From: Pseudomonadota bacterium
GTDB taxonomy: Bacteria > Pseudomonadota > Gammaproteobacteria > Steroidobacterales > Steroidobacteraceae
DNA length: 7,001 bases
Reading direction: 5' to 3'
Assembly: GCA_021808035.1 (NCBI GenBank)
Contig: JAKBCG010000127.1
Location: 1 to 7,001 of the forward strand
Part shown: one piece after another, positions 1-6,511 of the stretch
Numbering within the stretch: the first letter of the stretch is position 1
Layout: every line of letters begins with the position of its first letter
Notes under the pieces: generated by a model
Databases searched by the model: none
What the model was told of the DNA's origin: nothing
What the model saw: only the letters and a program-made list of their open reading frames with translations
Position numbers and translations under genes: made by a program

Positions 1-3000
1 CGTTGCGGTGATGCCGGCGACGCCGCCGCTGCCGAGCGACGACGGCGAGTGCCTCGCGGCCGCGCGCTCGATCGGTTTTCCGGTGATGCTGAAGGCGAGC
101 TGGGGAGGCGGCGGCCGCGGGATGCGCGTCGTCGAATCCGAGGACGGGCTGGCCGGGACGGTCGCGGTCGCGCGGCGCGAAGCGAAGGCGGCGTTCGGCA
201 AGGACGAGATCTATCTCGAGAAGCTGATCCGTCGCGCGCGCCACGTCGAGGTGCAGATCCTCGGGGACGACCATGGCAATCTCGTGCATCTCTTCGAGCG
301 CGACTGCACGGTGCAGCGGCGCAACCAAAAAGTCGTCGAACGCGCGCCGGCGGTGTTCCTCGGCGCGGAGCAGCGCGCGGCGCTGTGCGCGGCGGCCCTG
401 CGCATCGGCCGCGCGGTGGGCTACCGCTCGGCCGGCACCGTCGAGTTCCTGCAGGACGCGGACACCGGCCGGTTCTATTTCATCGAGGTGAATCCGCGGA
501 TCCAGGTCGAGCACACGGTCACCGAGTGCGTGACCGGCATCGACATCGTGAAGGCGCAGCTGCGCATCGCCGCCGGTGGTCGGATCGGCGACGCGACGAG
601 CGGCGTCCCGGCGCAGGAGGAGATCCGCGTGACCGGTCACGCGATGCAATGCCGGGTCACGACCGAGGACCCCGAGAACCAGTTCGTGCCGGACTATGGA
701 CGGATCACCGCGTACCGCAGTCCGGCCGGCTTCGGGATCCGGCTCGACGCCGGCACCGCGTATGCCGGCGCGATCATCACGCGATATTACGACTCGCTGC
801 TCGTGAAGGTCACCGCCTGGGCGCCGACGGCCGAGGAGACGATCGCGCGGATGCATCGTGCGCTGTGGGAGTTTCGGATCCGCGGTGTCGTGACCAATCT
901 GCGCTTCCTCGATCAGCTGATCACGCATCCGCGGTTCGCGAGCGCCGACTACACGACCCGGTTCATCGACGAGACTCCCGAACTGGTCCGGATCGTGCAC
1001 AAGCGGGACCGCGCCACCCGCTTGCTCGCCTACATCGGCGAGGTCATCGTCAACGGCAACGCCGAGGTGAAAGGGCGCTCCCGGCCCGCGGAGCCCGTGT
1101 TCCCGCGGCTGCCGAAGGTCGACCTGCCGGCGCCGGCGCCGGGAACCAAGCAGCGGCTCGACGCGCTCGGCGCCGAGCGGTTCGCGGAATGGATGCTCGC
1201 CGAACGTCGGGTGCTGCTCACCGACACCAGCATGCGCGACGCCCATCAGTCGCTCCTCGCGACCCGCCTGCGGACGCAGGATCTCGCGGCGATCGCGCCG
1301 TACTACGCGGCGTTGTTGCCGCAATTGTTCTCGGTGGAATGCTGGGGGGGGGCGACGTTCGACGTCGCGATGCGCTTCCTGCGCGAGGATCCGTGGGAGA
1401 GGCTCGCGGAACTGCGCGAGCGGATGCCGAACCTGCTGTTGCAGATGCTGCTGCGTTCCGCGAACGCGGTCGGTTATACGAATTATCCGGACAACGTCGT
1501 TCGCTACTTCGTCAGCCGCGCGGCGCATGCCGGGATCGACCTGTTTCGCGTGTTCGACTGCCTGAACTGGACCGAGAACATGCGCGTTGCGATCGAGGCC
1601 GTCCGCGACACCGGCCGCCTCTGCGAGGCGGCGATCTGCTACACCGGGAACCTGTCGAACCCGGCCGAGCGCAAGTACGACCTGCGCTATTACCTCGGGA
1701 TCGCCCGCGAGCTCAAAGCGATGGGCGCGCACGTGATCGGCATCAAGGACATGGCGGGACTGTGCCTGCCGAGCGCCGCGGCGACATTGGTCCGCGCGTT
1801 GAAGGAGGAGGTCGGTCTGCCGATCCACTTCCACACCCATGACACCAGCGGGATCGCCGCGGCGAGCGTGCTCGCGGCCATCGAGGCCGGCGCCGATGCG
1901 GTCGACGGCGCGATCGATTCGCTCTCCGGGCTGACCTCGCAGCCGAACCTCGGCTCGATCGTCGAGGCGCTTCGCCATGGCGCGCGCGACACCGGGATCG
2001 TGCCGGGCGACCTGCGCGCGATCTCGGGGTACTGGGAGCAGGTGCGCCGCGGCTACGTCGCGTTCGAGAGCGACATCCGCGCCGGCGCGTCCGAGGTCTA
2101 CGTCCATGGAATGCCGGGCGGGCAGTACACGAACCTGCGTGAACAAGCCCGGTCGCTCGGAATAGAAGACCATCGCTGGCACGAGGTCGCCGCCGCCTAT
2201 GCCGAGGTCAACGACCTGTTCGGCGACATCGTGAAGGTGACGCCGACGTCGAAGGTCGTCGGCGACATGGCGATCATGATGGTCACCAGCGGGCTGGATC
2301 GCGCCGCGGTCCTCGATCCCGAGGTCGAGATCGCGTTCCCGGAATCGGTCGTGCAGCTCTTCCGCGGGGATCTCGGTCAACCGCTCGGCGGGTTTCCGGC
2401 GGATCTGCAGCGCAAGGTTCTGAAGGGCATCGAACCGCTGCGCGACCGGCCAGGGGCGACGCTGCCGCCGGTCGACCTCGAGGCGGAGCGGGCCGCGGCG
2501 CAGCTCAAGGTCGCGCGCGTGGTCAGCGACGAAGAACTCGCGTCCTTCCTGATGTATCCCAAGGTGTTCGTCGAGTATGCGGCGGATCGTGCCCGCTTCG
2601 GGGATTTGAGCACCCTGCCGACCGCGGTGTTCTTCTACGGGATGCAACCGGGCCAGGAGATCAACGTCGATCTGGAGCGCGGCAAGACGCTGATCGTCCG
2701 CTTCGTGACCACCAGCGAACCGCACGAGGACGGTACCCGGACCGTGTTCTTCGAGTTGAACGGCCAGCCGCGGCCGATCCGCATCGCCGATCGCAGCCAG
2801 GTCGCGTCGCGACCGCCGACGCGCAAGGCCGATGCCGAGGATCCGACCCACGTGGGCGCACCGATGCCGGGCACCGTCGCGACGGTGCCGGTGCATGCCG
2901 GACAACGGGTCCGCCGCGGCGACGTGATCGTGACGCTCGAGGCGATGAAGATGGAGACCTCGGTGCGCGCCGAGCGCGATTCGACCGTGAAGGAGCTCCT

Positions 3001-3055
3001 CGTCCGCCCCGGTCAGCCGGTCGACACCAAGGACCTTATCGCGATCTGCGAGTGA
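1..3055 (+). CDS. pyc: Pyruvate carboxylase, single-chain (N-terminally cut by window edge)
   Basis: Biotin-dependent cytoplasmic enzyme that carboxylates pyruvate to oxaloacetate using ATP and bicarbonate, refilling the TCA cycle. The frame (codons from base 2) is open at the left edge; by alignment from memory with Staphylococcus aureus PC about 131 residues are missing, so the whole protein would be near 1,146 residues, normal for the family. Residues below count from the GTG at 8. Biotin carboxylase: ATP-grasp glycine loop GGGGRGM (33-39) and EVNPRIQVEH (160-169). Carboxyltransferase: TDTSMRDAHQ with metal ligand D411, ECWGGATFD, pyruvate-binding-type R483, IKDMAG with the lysine normally carbamylated (K580), HTH ligands H609 and H611, and catalytic-type T745 in KVTPTSK. 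The biotinyl domain ends the chain, with K981 in EAMKMET. All key residues are present, so the enzyme should be active. The start lies outside the window; the GTG/ATG at 8-13 is internal. The stop is TGA 3053-3055. Confidence 0.97.
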   Translation, partial: VAVMPATPPLPSDDGECLAAARSIGFPVMLKASWGGGGRGMRVVESEDGLAGTVAVARREAKAAFGKDEIYLEKLIRRARHVEVQILGDDHGNLVHLFERDCTVQRRNQKVVERAPAVFLGAEQRAALCAAALRIGRAVGYRSAGTVEFLQDADTGRFYFIEVNPRIQVEHTVTECVTGIDIVKAQLRIAAGGRIGDATSGVPAQEEIRVTGHAMQCRVTTEDPENQFVPDYGRITAYRSPAGFGIRLDAGTAYAGAIITRYYDSLLVKVTAWAPTAEETIARMHRALWEFRIRGVVTNLRFLDQLITHPRFASADYTTRFIDETPELVRIVHKRDRATRLLAYIGEVIVNGNAEVKGRSRPAEPVFPRLPKVDLPAPAPGTKQRLDALGAERFAEWMLAERRVLLTDTSMRDAHQSLLATRLRTQDLAAIAPYYAALLPQLFSVECWGGATFDVAMRFLREDPWERLAELRERMPNLLLQMLLRSANAVGYTNYPDNVVRYFVSRAAHAGIDLFRVFDCLNWTENMRVAIEAVRDTGRLCEAAICYTGNLSNPAERKYDLRYYLGIARELKAMGAHVIGIKDMAGLCLPSAAATLVRALKEEVGLPIHFHTHDTSGIAAASVLAAIEAGADAVDGAIDSLSGLTSQPNLGSIVEALRHGARDTGIVPGDLRAISGYWEQVRRGYVAFESDIRAGASEVYVHGMPGGQYTNLREQARSLGIEDHRWHEVAAAYAEVNDLFGDIVKVTPTSKVVGDMAIMMVTSGLDRAAVLDPEVEIAFPESVVQLFRGDLGQPLGGFPADLQRKVLKGIEPLRDRPGATLPPVDLEAERAAAQLKVARVVSDEELASFLMYPKVFVEYAADRARFGDLSTLPTAVFFYGMQPGQEINVDLERGKTLIVRFVTTSEPHEDGTRTVFFELNGQPRPIRIADRSQVASRPPTRKADAEDPTHVGAPMPGTVATVPVHAGQRVRRGDVIVTLEAMKMETSVRAERDSTVKELLVRPGQPVDTKDLIAICE

Positions 3056-3068
3056 GCGCGCCGGATCC

Positions 3069-4286
3069 TCAGAGCGCCGCCTCCTTAAGGTCGCGGCTCT
3101 TGTCGGCCGCCCTCGCGGGATCGAGCCGGGCGCGCGCGGCGATCAGCTTGCGCGCCGCCATGTAGTCCTTCGTGTCATCGACGGCTTCCACCGCGGTGAG
3201 TTCGCCGTCGCGCAGGTACAGGGTGCTGAAGCCGCCGCGGCTCGGATCACCGCGCGCCACGCGCTCGTCGCCATCGCCACGCAGACCGACGATCAGCAGC
3301 TTGTGCTCGTACTGGTCCGACCAGAACCACGGGATCCGGTCGTGGATCACATCGCGCCCGAGCATGTTCAGGGCCGCGGTCTTGCCCTGCTCGAACGCGT
3401 TGTCGACGCTCTCGAGGCGGATGCGGCGACCATAATGCGGCGACGGTTGATTCACGCAGTCCCCCGCCGCGAAGATCGCCGGATCCGTGGTGCGGCAGTA
3501 TTCGTCGACGACGATGCCGTCGTCGACCGCGAGACCCGCGTCGGCCGCGAGGTCCGTGACCGGGAGCGCCCCGACCCCGACGATCACCAGATCCGCCGCG
3601 AGCCGGGTGCCGTCGCCGCAGACGATCGCCGCGACGCGGTCCCGGCCGTCGATCGATTCGACCCGGGTGTTGCACAGGATGCGAACGCCTCGCGCACGAT
3701 GCGCCTCGGCGAAGAACTCGGAGACTGCGGGCGAGACGACGCGGGCCATCACCCGGTCGGCCATTTCGAGCACCGTCGTCTCGAGCCCGAAATGGCGGCA
3801 GGCCGCGGCCGCCTCGAGTCCGATGTATCCGCCGCCGACGATCACGGCGCGCGCGCCGGTACGCAGTTCGGCGCCGAGCGCGTTCGCGTCGTCGATCGTC
3901 CGCAGGGTGTGAATCCCCGGCAGATCCGCGCCGGCGCATGGCAGGGGGCGCGCGCGCGCGCCGAGGCACAGCAGCGCGCGATCGTAGGGGAGGCGTGTAC
4001 CGTCATCGAGTTCGACCGTGCGCGCCGCCCGGTCGAGCCGGGTGGCGCGCGAACCGAGCCGCAACTCCACCCGGTGCTCGTCGTAGAACGCGCGATGCCG
4101 GAACGGCAGTCGGTCCGCCGCGAGCTCTCCGTGCAGGAACTTCTTGGACAGCGGCGGCCGCTGGTACGGCAGCTCGCGCTCCTCGCCGACGAGGACCAGT
4201 CGGCCGTCGAAGCCCTCGCGCCGCAGCGTATCGATCGCTTGGGCGCCGGCTTGGCCGCCGCCGACGATCAGGAAAGTCGTGTTCAT
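3069..4286 (-). CDS. FAD-dependent NAD(P)H:ferredoxin reductase-type oxidoreductase
   Basis: A 405-residue flavoprotein of the pyridine nucleotide-disulfide oxidoreductase superfamily, closest in layout to putidaredoxin/rhodocoxin reductases, which pass electrons from NAD(P)H through FAD to a small ferredoxin. Visible features: N-terminal FAD dinucleotide fold LIVGGGQAGAQA (6-17); ELPYQRPPLSK (38-48), typical of this group; second NAD(P) fold VIVGGGYIGLEAA (148-160); FAD-contacting IFAAGDC (271-277); ESVDNAFEQGKTAA (292-305); and a C-terminal reductase domain beginning near IPWFWSDQYEHKL (318-330). There is no CxxxxC redox disulfide, which argues against glutathione-reductase-like members. 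Length matches the family. The ATG at 4286 is supported by GGAG seven bases upstream and by the FAD motif starting almost at once. It is convergent with pyruvate carboxylase and divergent from glnB. No ferredoxin or oxygenase is nearby, so the electron acceptor is unknown; nitrite-reductase-like or AIF-like roles are less likely. Confidence 0.92.
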   Translation of the reverse strand: MNTTFLIVGGGQAGAQAIDTLRREGFDGRLVLVGEERELPYQRPPLSKKFLHGELAADRLPFRHRAFYDEHRVELRLGSRATRLDRAARTVELDDGTRLPYDRALLCLGARARPLPCAGADLPGIHTLRTIDDANALGAELRTGARAVIVGGGYIGLEAAAACRHFGLETTVLEMADRVMARVVSPAVSEFFAEAHRARGVRILCNTRVESIDGRDRVAAIVCGDGTRLAADLVIVGVGALPVTDLAADAGLAVDDGIVVDEYCRTTDPAIFAAGDCVNQPSPHYGRRIRLESVDNAFEQGKTAALNMLGRDVIHDRIPWFWSDQYEHKLLIVGLRGDGDERVARGDPSRGGFSTLYLRDGELTAVEAVDDTKDYMAARKLIAARARLDPARAADKSRDLKEAAL

Positions 4287-4293
4287 CCGAAAA

Positions 4294-4297
4294 CTCC
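4294..4297 (-). promoter_or_regulatory. Ribosome binding site of the FAD reductase gene
   Basis: The plus-strand CTCC reads GGAG on the minus strand and lies seven bases before the ATG at 4286. This is a normal Shine-Dalgarno spacing and supports the chosen start. Confidence 0.75.
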
Positions 4298-4329
4298 ATT
4301 GCCGTGCCGGGCGGCCGGCGTCGCGCGGG

Positions 4330-4347
4330 CCCGTGCACCATCACGGG
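4330..4347. repeat. Inverted repeat CCCGTG-N6-CACGGG in the divergent region
   Basis: Perfect 6-bp arms CCCGTG (4330-4335) and CACGGG (4342-4347) flank a 6-base centre CACCAT. It lies 44 bp before the reductase start and 89 bp before the glnB start, so it could be an operator or a hairpin in a reductase leader transcript. Overlapping it, bases 4334-4350 read TGCACC-N5-GGGGCG, which matches 10 of 12 defined bases of the NtrC-site consensus TGCACC-N5-GGTGCA. In DNA this GC-rich such matches can arise by chance, so the regulatory reading is tentative. Confidence 0.35.
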
Positions 4348-4373
4348 GCGTCGCCGGGTCCGCGCGGCGGCCG

Positions 4374-4402
4374 TCGGCGGTATCGCCGGTTAATGATATT
4401 CT
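4374..4402 (+). promoter_or_regulatory. Candidate sigma70-type promoter for glnB
   Basis: The only clearly AT-rich island of the intergenic region (4390-4420) contains TGATATTCT at 4394-4402. This reads as an extended -10 element: TGA followed by TATTCT, which matches 4 of 6 bases of TATAAT. The hexamer 17 bases upstream, TCGGCG at 4374-4379, is a poor -35 (3 of 6), so an activator or the extended -10 would be needed. Transcription would then start near 4409, giving a leader of about 27 nt. I found no GG-N10-GC sigma54 core on the plus strand of this region. Confidence 0.35.
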
Positions 4403-4419
4403 GAGTTCGAACAAGAATA
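4397..4419. repeat. Nested inverted repeat upstream of glnB
   Basis: TATTCT (4397-4402) and AGAATA (4414-4419) form perfect 6-bp inverted arms around an 11-base spacer that itself contains the 8-bp palindrome GTTCGAAC (4405-4412). The left arm coincides with the putative glnB -10 hexamer, and the whole element ends seven bases before the Shine-Dalgarno sequence. The position suits a repressor operator, but no regulator is identified. Confidence 0.4.
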
Positions 4420-4425
4420 CTCCTC

Positions 4426-4429
4426 GGAG
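4426..4429 (+). promoter_or_regulatory. Ribosome binding site of glnB
   Basis: GGAG lies six bases before the ATG at 4436. An out-of-frame ATG at 4431 is too close to this site and does not lead into the PII protein, so 4436 is the start. The bases just before it, CTCC at 4420-4423, are complementary to the site and could pair with it weakly across a two-base gap. Confidence 0.75.
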
Positions 4430-4435
4430 AATGGG

Positions 4436-4774
4436 ATGAAACTGATCACCGCCATCATCAAGCCCTTCAAGCTCGACGACGTCCGCGCCGCACTGTCGGA
4501 GATCGGCGTGTCGGGCATGACCGTGACCGAGGTAAAGGGCTTCGGTCGCCAGCGGGGCCACACGGAGCTGTATCGCGGCGCCGAATACGTCGTCGATTTC
4601 GTCCCGAAGACCCGGATCGAGGTCGCCGTCCGGAACGAGCTCGTCGACCAGGTCATGGAGGCGATCGCCAGCTCGGCGAAGACCGGCAAGGTCGGGGACG
4701 GCAAGATCTTCGTGACCGAATTGCTGCGTGTCGTCCGTATCCGCACCGGCGAGTCGGACGACGCCGCGTTGTAG
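4436..4774 (+). CDS. glnB: PII nitrogen-regulatory signal protein (GlnB type)
   Basis: Small cytoplasmic trimeric sensor that binds ATP or ADP and 2-oxoglutarate and relays carbon, nitrogen and energy status to targets such as GlnD, GlnE and NtrB. The 112 residues equal E. coli GlnB and GlnK in length, and both family signatures are intact: T-loop GFGRQRGHTELYRGAEY (35-51) with the uridylylation-site Tyr at position 51, and B-loop TGKVGDGKIF (83-92). Ligand residues Q39, K58, K90, R101 and R103 are present. D54 resembles E. coli GlnB (GlnK has N54), whereas the MKL start and the DAAL-type end are shared with GlnK proteins. With no amtB ammonium transporter next to it, GlnB is the better label, but GlnK is not excluded. 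Start ATG has a good ribosome binding site; stop is TAG 4772-4774. The next gene follows after 29 bp on the same strand. Confidence 0.96.
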   Translation: MKLITAIIKPFKLDDVRAALSEIGVSGMTVTEVKGFGRQRGHTELYRGAEYVVDFVPKTRIEVAVRNELVDQVMEAIASSAKTGKVGDGKIFVTELLRVVRIRTGESDDAAL

Positions 4775-4790
4775 CGGCCGTCACCGGCTG
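4775..4790 (+). other. GC-rich hairpin between glnB and the Omp85-like gene
   Basis: CGGCCG (4775-4780) pairs with CGGCTG (4785-4790) around a TCAC loop: six pairs, one of them G-U, starting right after the glnB stop. No T-run follows, so it is not a standard intrinsic terminator. It could slow 3' decay or partly attenuate read-through into the next gene, or mean nothing. Confidence 0.3.
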
Positions 4791-4803
4791 AGACGCGCGG
4801 CTC

Positions 4804-6483
4804 GTGCGTCTGCTCACGGGTCTGCGGTTGCTCGGCGCGTGCGCGTTGCTGGCGGCCGCCGCCAACGCCGCATTCGCCGCGAAGTTCACCGATCGGCAGC
4901 GGACCCGGATCGAGGAACCCCGGCCCGCCGATGTGCCGAGCGACGCGCGGCTCGTCGCGAGCGGCGCGGTGATCGGCAAGATCGACATCGTCACGCGCAA
5001 CATCTTCGACCTGTCGGATCCGCGCGACGACGTGCTGCTGTTTCGTCTCGCGAACCGCCTGCATATCCGCACGCGCCATTCGACGATCCGTGCGCAGCTG
5101 CTGTTTGCGACCGGACAGAAGTACCGGCCGCGCCTGCTCGCCGAGACCGAACGCAATCTGCGCAGACTCCCGTTCATCTACGACGCGCACGTCGTACCGG
5201 TGCACTACGCGCATGGCAAGGTCGAGGTCGCGGTGATCACCCGGGACGTGTGGACGCTGAGTCCCGGCGTCAATTTCAGCCGCACCGGCGGGGCGAACAA
5301 CTCGAGCGTCGAACTCGCGGACTCGAACTTCCTGGGGCGCGGCAAGTCGATCGATTTCCAGCACGGGCGCAACGTCGACCGCAGCAGCAATACGCTCGAA
5401 TGGTCGGATCCGAACGTGTTCGGATCGCGCTGGACGGATGCGGCCGCGTACGCCGATTCCAGCGATGGGCGGCGGCGTGCGCTGGAAATCGCGCATCCGT
5501 TCTATTCGCTGGAGACGCACTGGAGCGTCACGGCCGACGCGCAGCGGTACCAACGGGTGGTTTCGCGCTACGCGTACGGCAACATCGGCGACCAGTTCGA
5601 GGATTCGGAAGCCTCCTATGCGCTGAGCGGCGGCCTGTCGGAGGGGCTGGTGCGCGGCTGGACGCGTCGCTGGCTCGCGGGTGCGCAGTACGATCGCAAC
5701 GATTTCCTCGTCGATCCGACGACGTCACTGCCCGCGCGGGTGCTTCCGGCCTCGCAGACGCTCGCGTACCCGTTCGTCGGCTTCGAGGTGATCCAGGACG
5801 ACTACCGCAAGACCGGTGACCTGAACCAGATCGGTCGCACCGAGGATCTGTTCTTCGGCTTGCAGGCCGGCGTCACGGTCGGTTATGCGACCCAGGCCTT
5901 CGGCGCGAACCGCAGCGCGATCATCGTCTCCGCCAACGCGCGCAAGGGCTTCCAAATCGACCCGAGCCAGCAGTTGTTCGCGTCCACCGACATCCAGACC
6001 CGGATCGAGCGTGGGAGGTCGCGCAACCTGATCGCGGACGCCGCCGCCCAGTACTACTGGCGGTGGCTGCCCGAGTGGGTGCTGTATGCCGCGTTGTCCG
6101 GCACCGCGACCGATGCGCTCGACCCGCAGACCCAGCTCACGATCGGCGGCGACAGCGGCCTGCGAGGCTATCCGTTGCGCTACGAAGCGGGCAGCTCGAA
6201 GGCCCTGTTCACGATCGAACAGCGGTTCTATACGGACTGGTTCCCGTTCCGGCTCGTGCGCGTCGGCGGAGCGATCTTCGCGGACATGGGGCGCGCATGG
6301 GGTCCCGCGATCATCGGCGGCAACCGGCCCGGGATGCTCGAGGACGTCGGATTCGGGCTGCGCCTCGGCAACACCCGCTCGGGACTCGGCAACGTGCTGC
6401 ACATCGACTTCGCGTTTCCGTTGAATGCGCCGCCGGGCGTGAGCCGCTTCCAAGTGCTGGTGCAGACCATGCAGAGCTTTTGA
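4804..6483 (+). CDS. Single-POTRA Omp85/BamA-TamA-like outer-membrane beta-barrel protein
   Basis: 559-residue precursor. Residues 1-25 form a signal peptide (basic start, LLGACALLAAAA core, AFA|A-type cleavage near 25). About 56-150 look like one POTRA domain (VIGKIDIVTRNIFD through VAVITRDVW), including the LLAETERNLRRLPFIYDA helix segment. From about 155 to the end the sequence alternates as in a beta-barrel. GGDSGLRGYP (448-457) is the conserved Omp85 loop-6 VRGF/RGY motif, and the chain ends FQVLVQTMQSF, an outer-membrane beta-signal with terminal Phe. Canonical BamA has five POTRAs and TamA three, so this is a shorter relative; Omp85 proteins insert or translocate proteins or lipids, but this one's cargo is unknown. 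GTG 4804 is the only ordinary start before the signal peptide, because an in-frame TGA lies at 4789-4791; no strong ribosome binding site precedes it. With 29 bp after glnB and no clear promoter, co-transcription or translational coupling is possible. Confidence 0.85.
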   Translation: MRLLTGLRLLGACALLAAAANAAFAAKFTDRQRTRIEEPRPADVPSDARLVASGAVIGKIDIVTRNIFDLSDPRDDVLLFRLANRLHIRTRHSTIRAQLLFATGQKYRPRLLAETERNLRRLPFIYDAHVVPVHYAHGKVEVAVITRDVWTLSPGVNFSRTGGANNSSVELADSNFLGRGKSIDFQHGRNVDRSSNTLEWSDPNVFGSRWTDAAAYADSSDGRRRALEIAHPFYSLETHWSVTADAQRYQRVVSRYAYGNIGDQFEDSEASYALSGGLSEGLVRGWTRRWLAGAQYDRNDFLVDPTTSLPARVLPASQTLAYPFVGFEVIQDDYRKTGDLNQIGRTEDLFFGLQAGVTVGYATQAFGANRSAIIVSANARKGFQIDPSQQLFASTDIQTRIERGRSRNLIADAAAQYYWRWLPEWVLYAALSGTATDALDPQTQLTIGGDSGLRGYPLRYEAGSSKALFTIEQRFYTDWFPFRLVRVGGAIFADMGRAWGPAIIGGNRPGMLEDVGFGLRLGNTRSGLGNVLHIDFAFPLNAPPGVSRFQVLVQTMQSF

Positions 6484-6486
6484 GGG

Positions 6487-6504
6487 GTCGCGCGGCCGCG
6501 CGAC
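6487..6504. terminator. Palindrome at the convergent gene junction, possible bidirectional terminator
   Basis: GTCGCGCGGCCGCGCGAC is an 18-bp perfect palindrome lying between two converging stop codons (TGA 6481-6483 on plus, TCA 6512-6514 for minus). It is flanked by an outer inverted repeat, TGAGG (6481-6485) and CCTCA (6510-6514), that includes both stops. As RNA it would form a strong stem on either strand. No T-run follows in either direction, so it is at best a non-canonical terminator or a 3' stabilising stem. Confidence 0.45.
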
Positions 6505-6511
6505 GCGGACC

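Noticed and set aside
8..13. GTG/ATG at the left edge as the pyruvate carboxylase start
   Set aside because: Biotin carboxylase needs its N-terminal subdomain of roughly 130 residues, which is missing here, and the frame is open to base 2. The gene starts outside the window.
49..1842. Long open frame (597 codons) overlapping pyruvate carboxylase on the plus strand
   Set aside because: Arg/Ala/Gly-rich low-complexity translation with no domain pattern; a shadow frame caused by high GC. The overlapping frame has intact pyruvate carboxylase motifs.
3056..3068. Intrinsic terminator between pyruvate carboxylase and the FAD reductase
   Set aside because: The 13-bp gap has only a GGATCC palindrome and no stable stem or T-run on either strand.
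4315..4335. Sigma54 promoter for the FAD reductase on the minus strand
   Set aside because: A GG-N10-GC spacing exists (GG at 4331-4330, GC at 4319-4318), but the surrounding bases do not fit TGGCAC or TTGC, and such spacing is common in GC-rich DNA.
3303..4439. 378-codon plus-strand open frame opposite the FAD reductase
   Set aside because: The minus strand carries clear FAD and NAD(P) motifs throughout; the plus-strand product is Arg/Glu/Ala-rich without recognisable features and is an antisense shadow.
4834..4842. Lipobox-like LLGAC making the Omp85-like protein a lipoprotein
   Set aside because: The Cys at residue 13 lies in the middle of the hydrophobic core, which continues to about residue 25 with a normal AxA-type cleavage site; the protein is a barrel rather than a lipoprotein.
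4390..5553. 387-codon minus-strand open frame opposite glnB and the Omp85-like gene
   Set aside because: It crosses two well-supported genes and their spacer, with Arg-rich translation and no domain; antisense shadow.
5725..6453. 242-codon minus-strand open frame inside the barrel-protein gene
   Set aside because: The plus frame holds the RGY motif and beta-signal; the antisense product shows no signal, membrane segment or motif.
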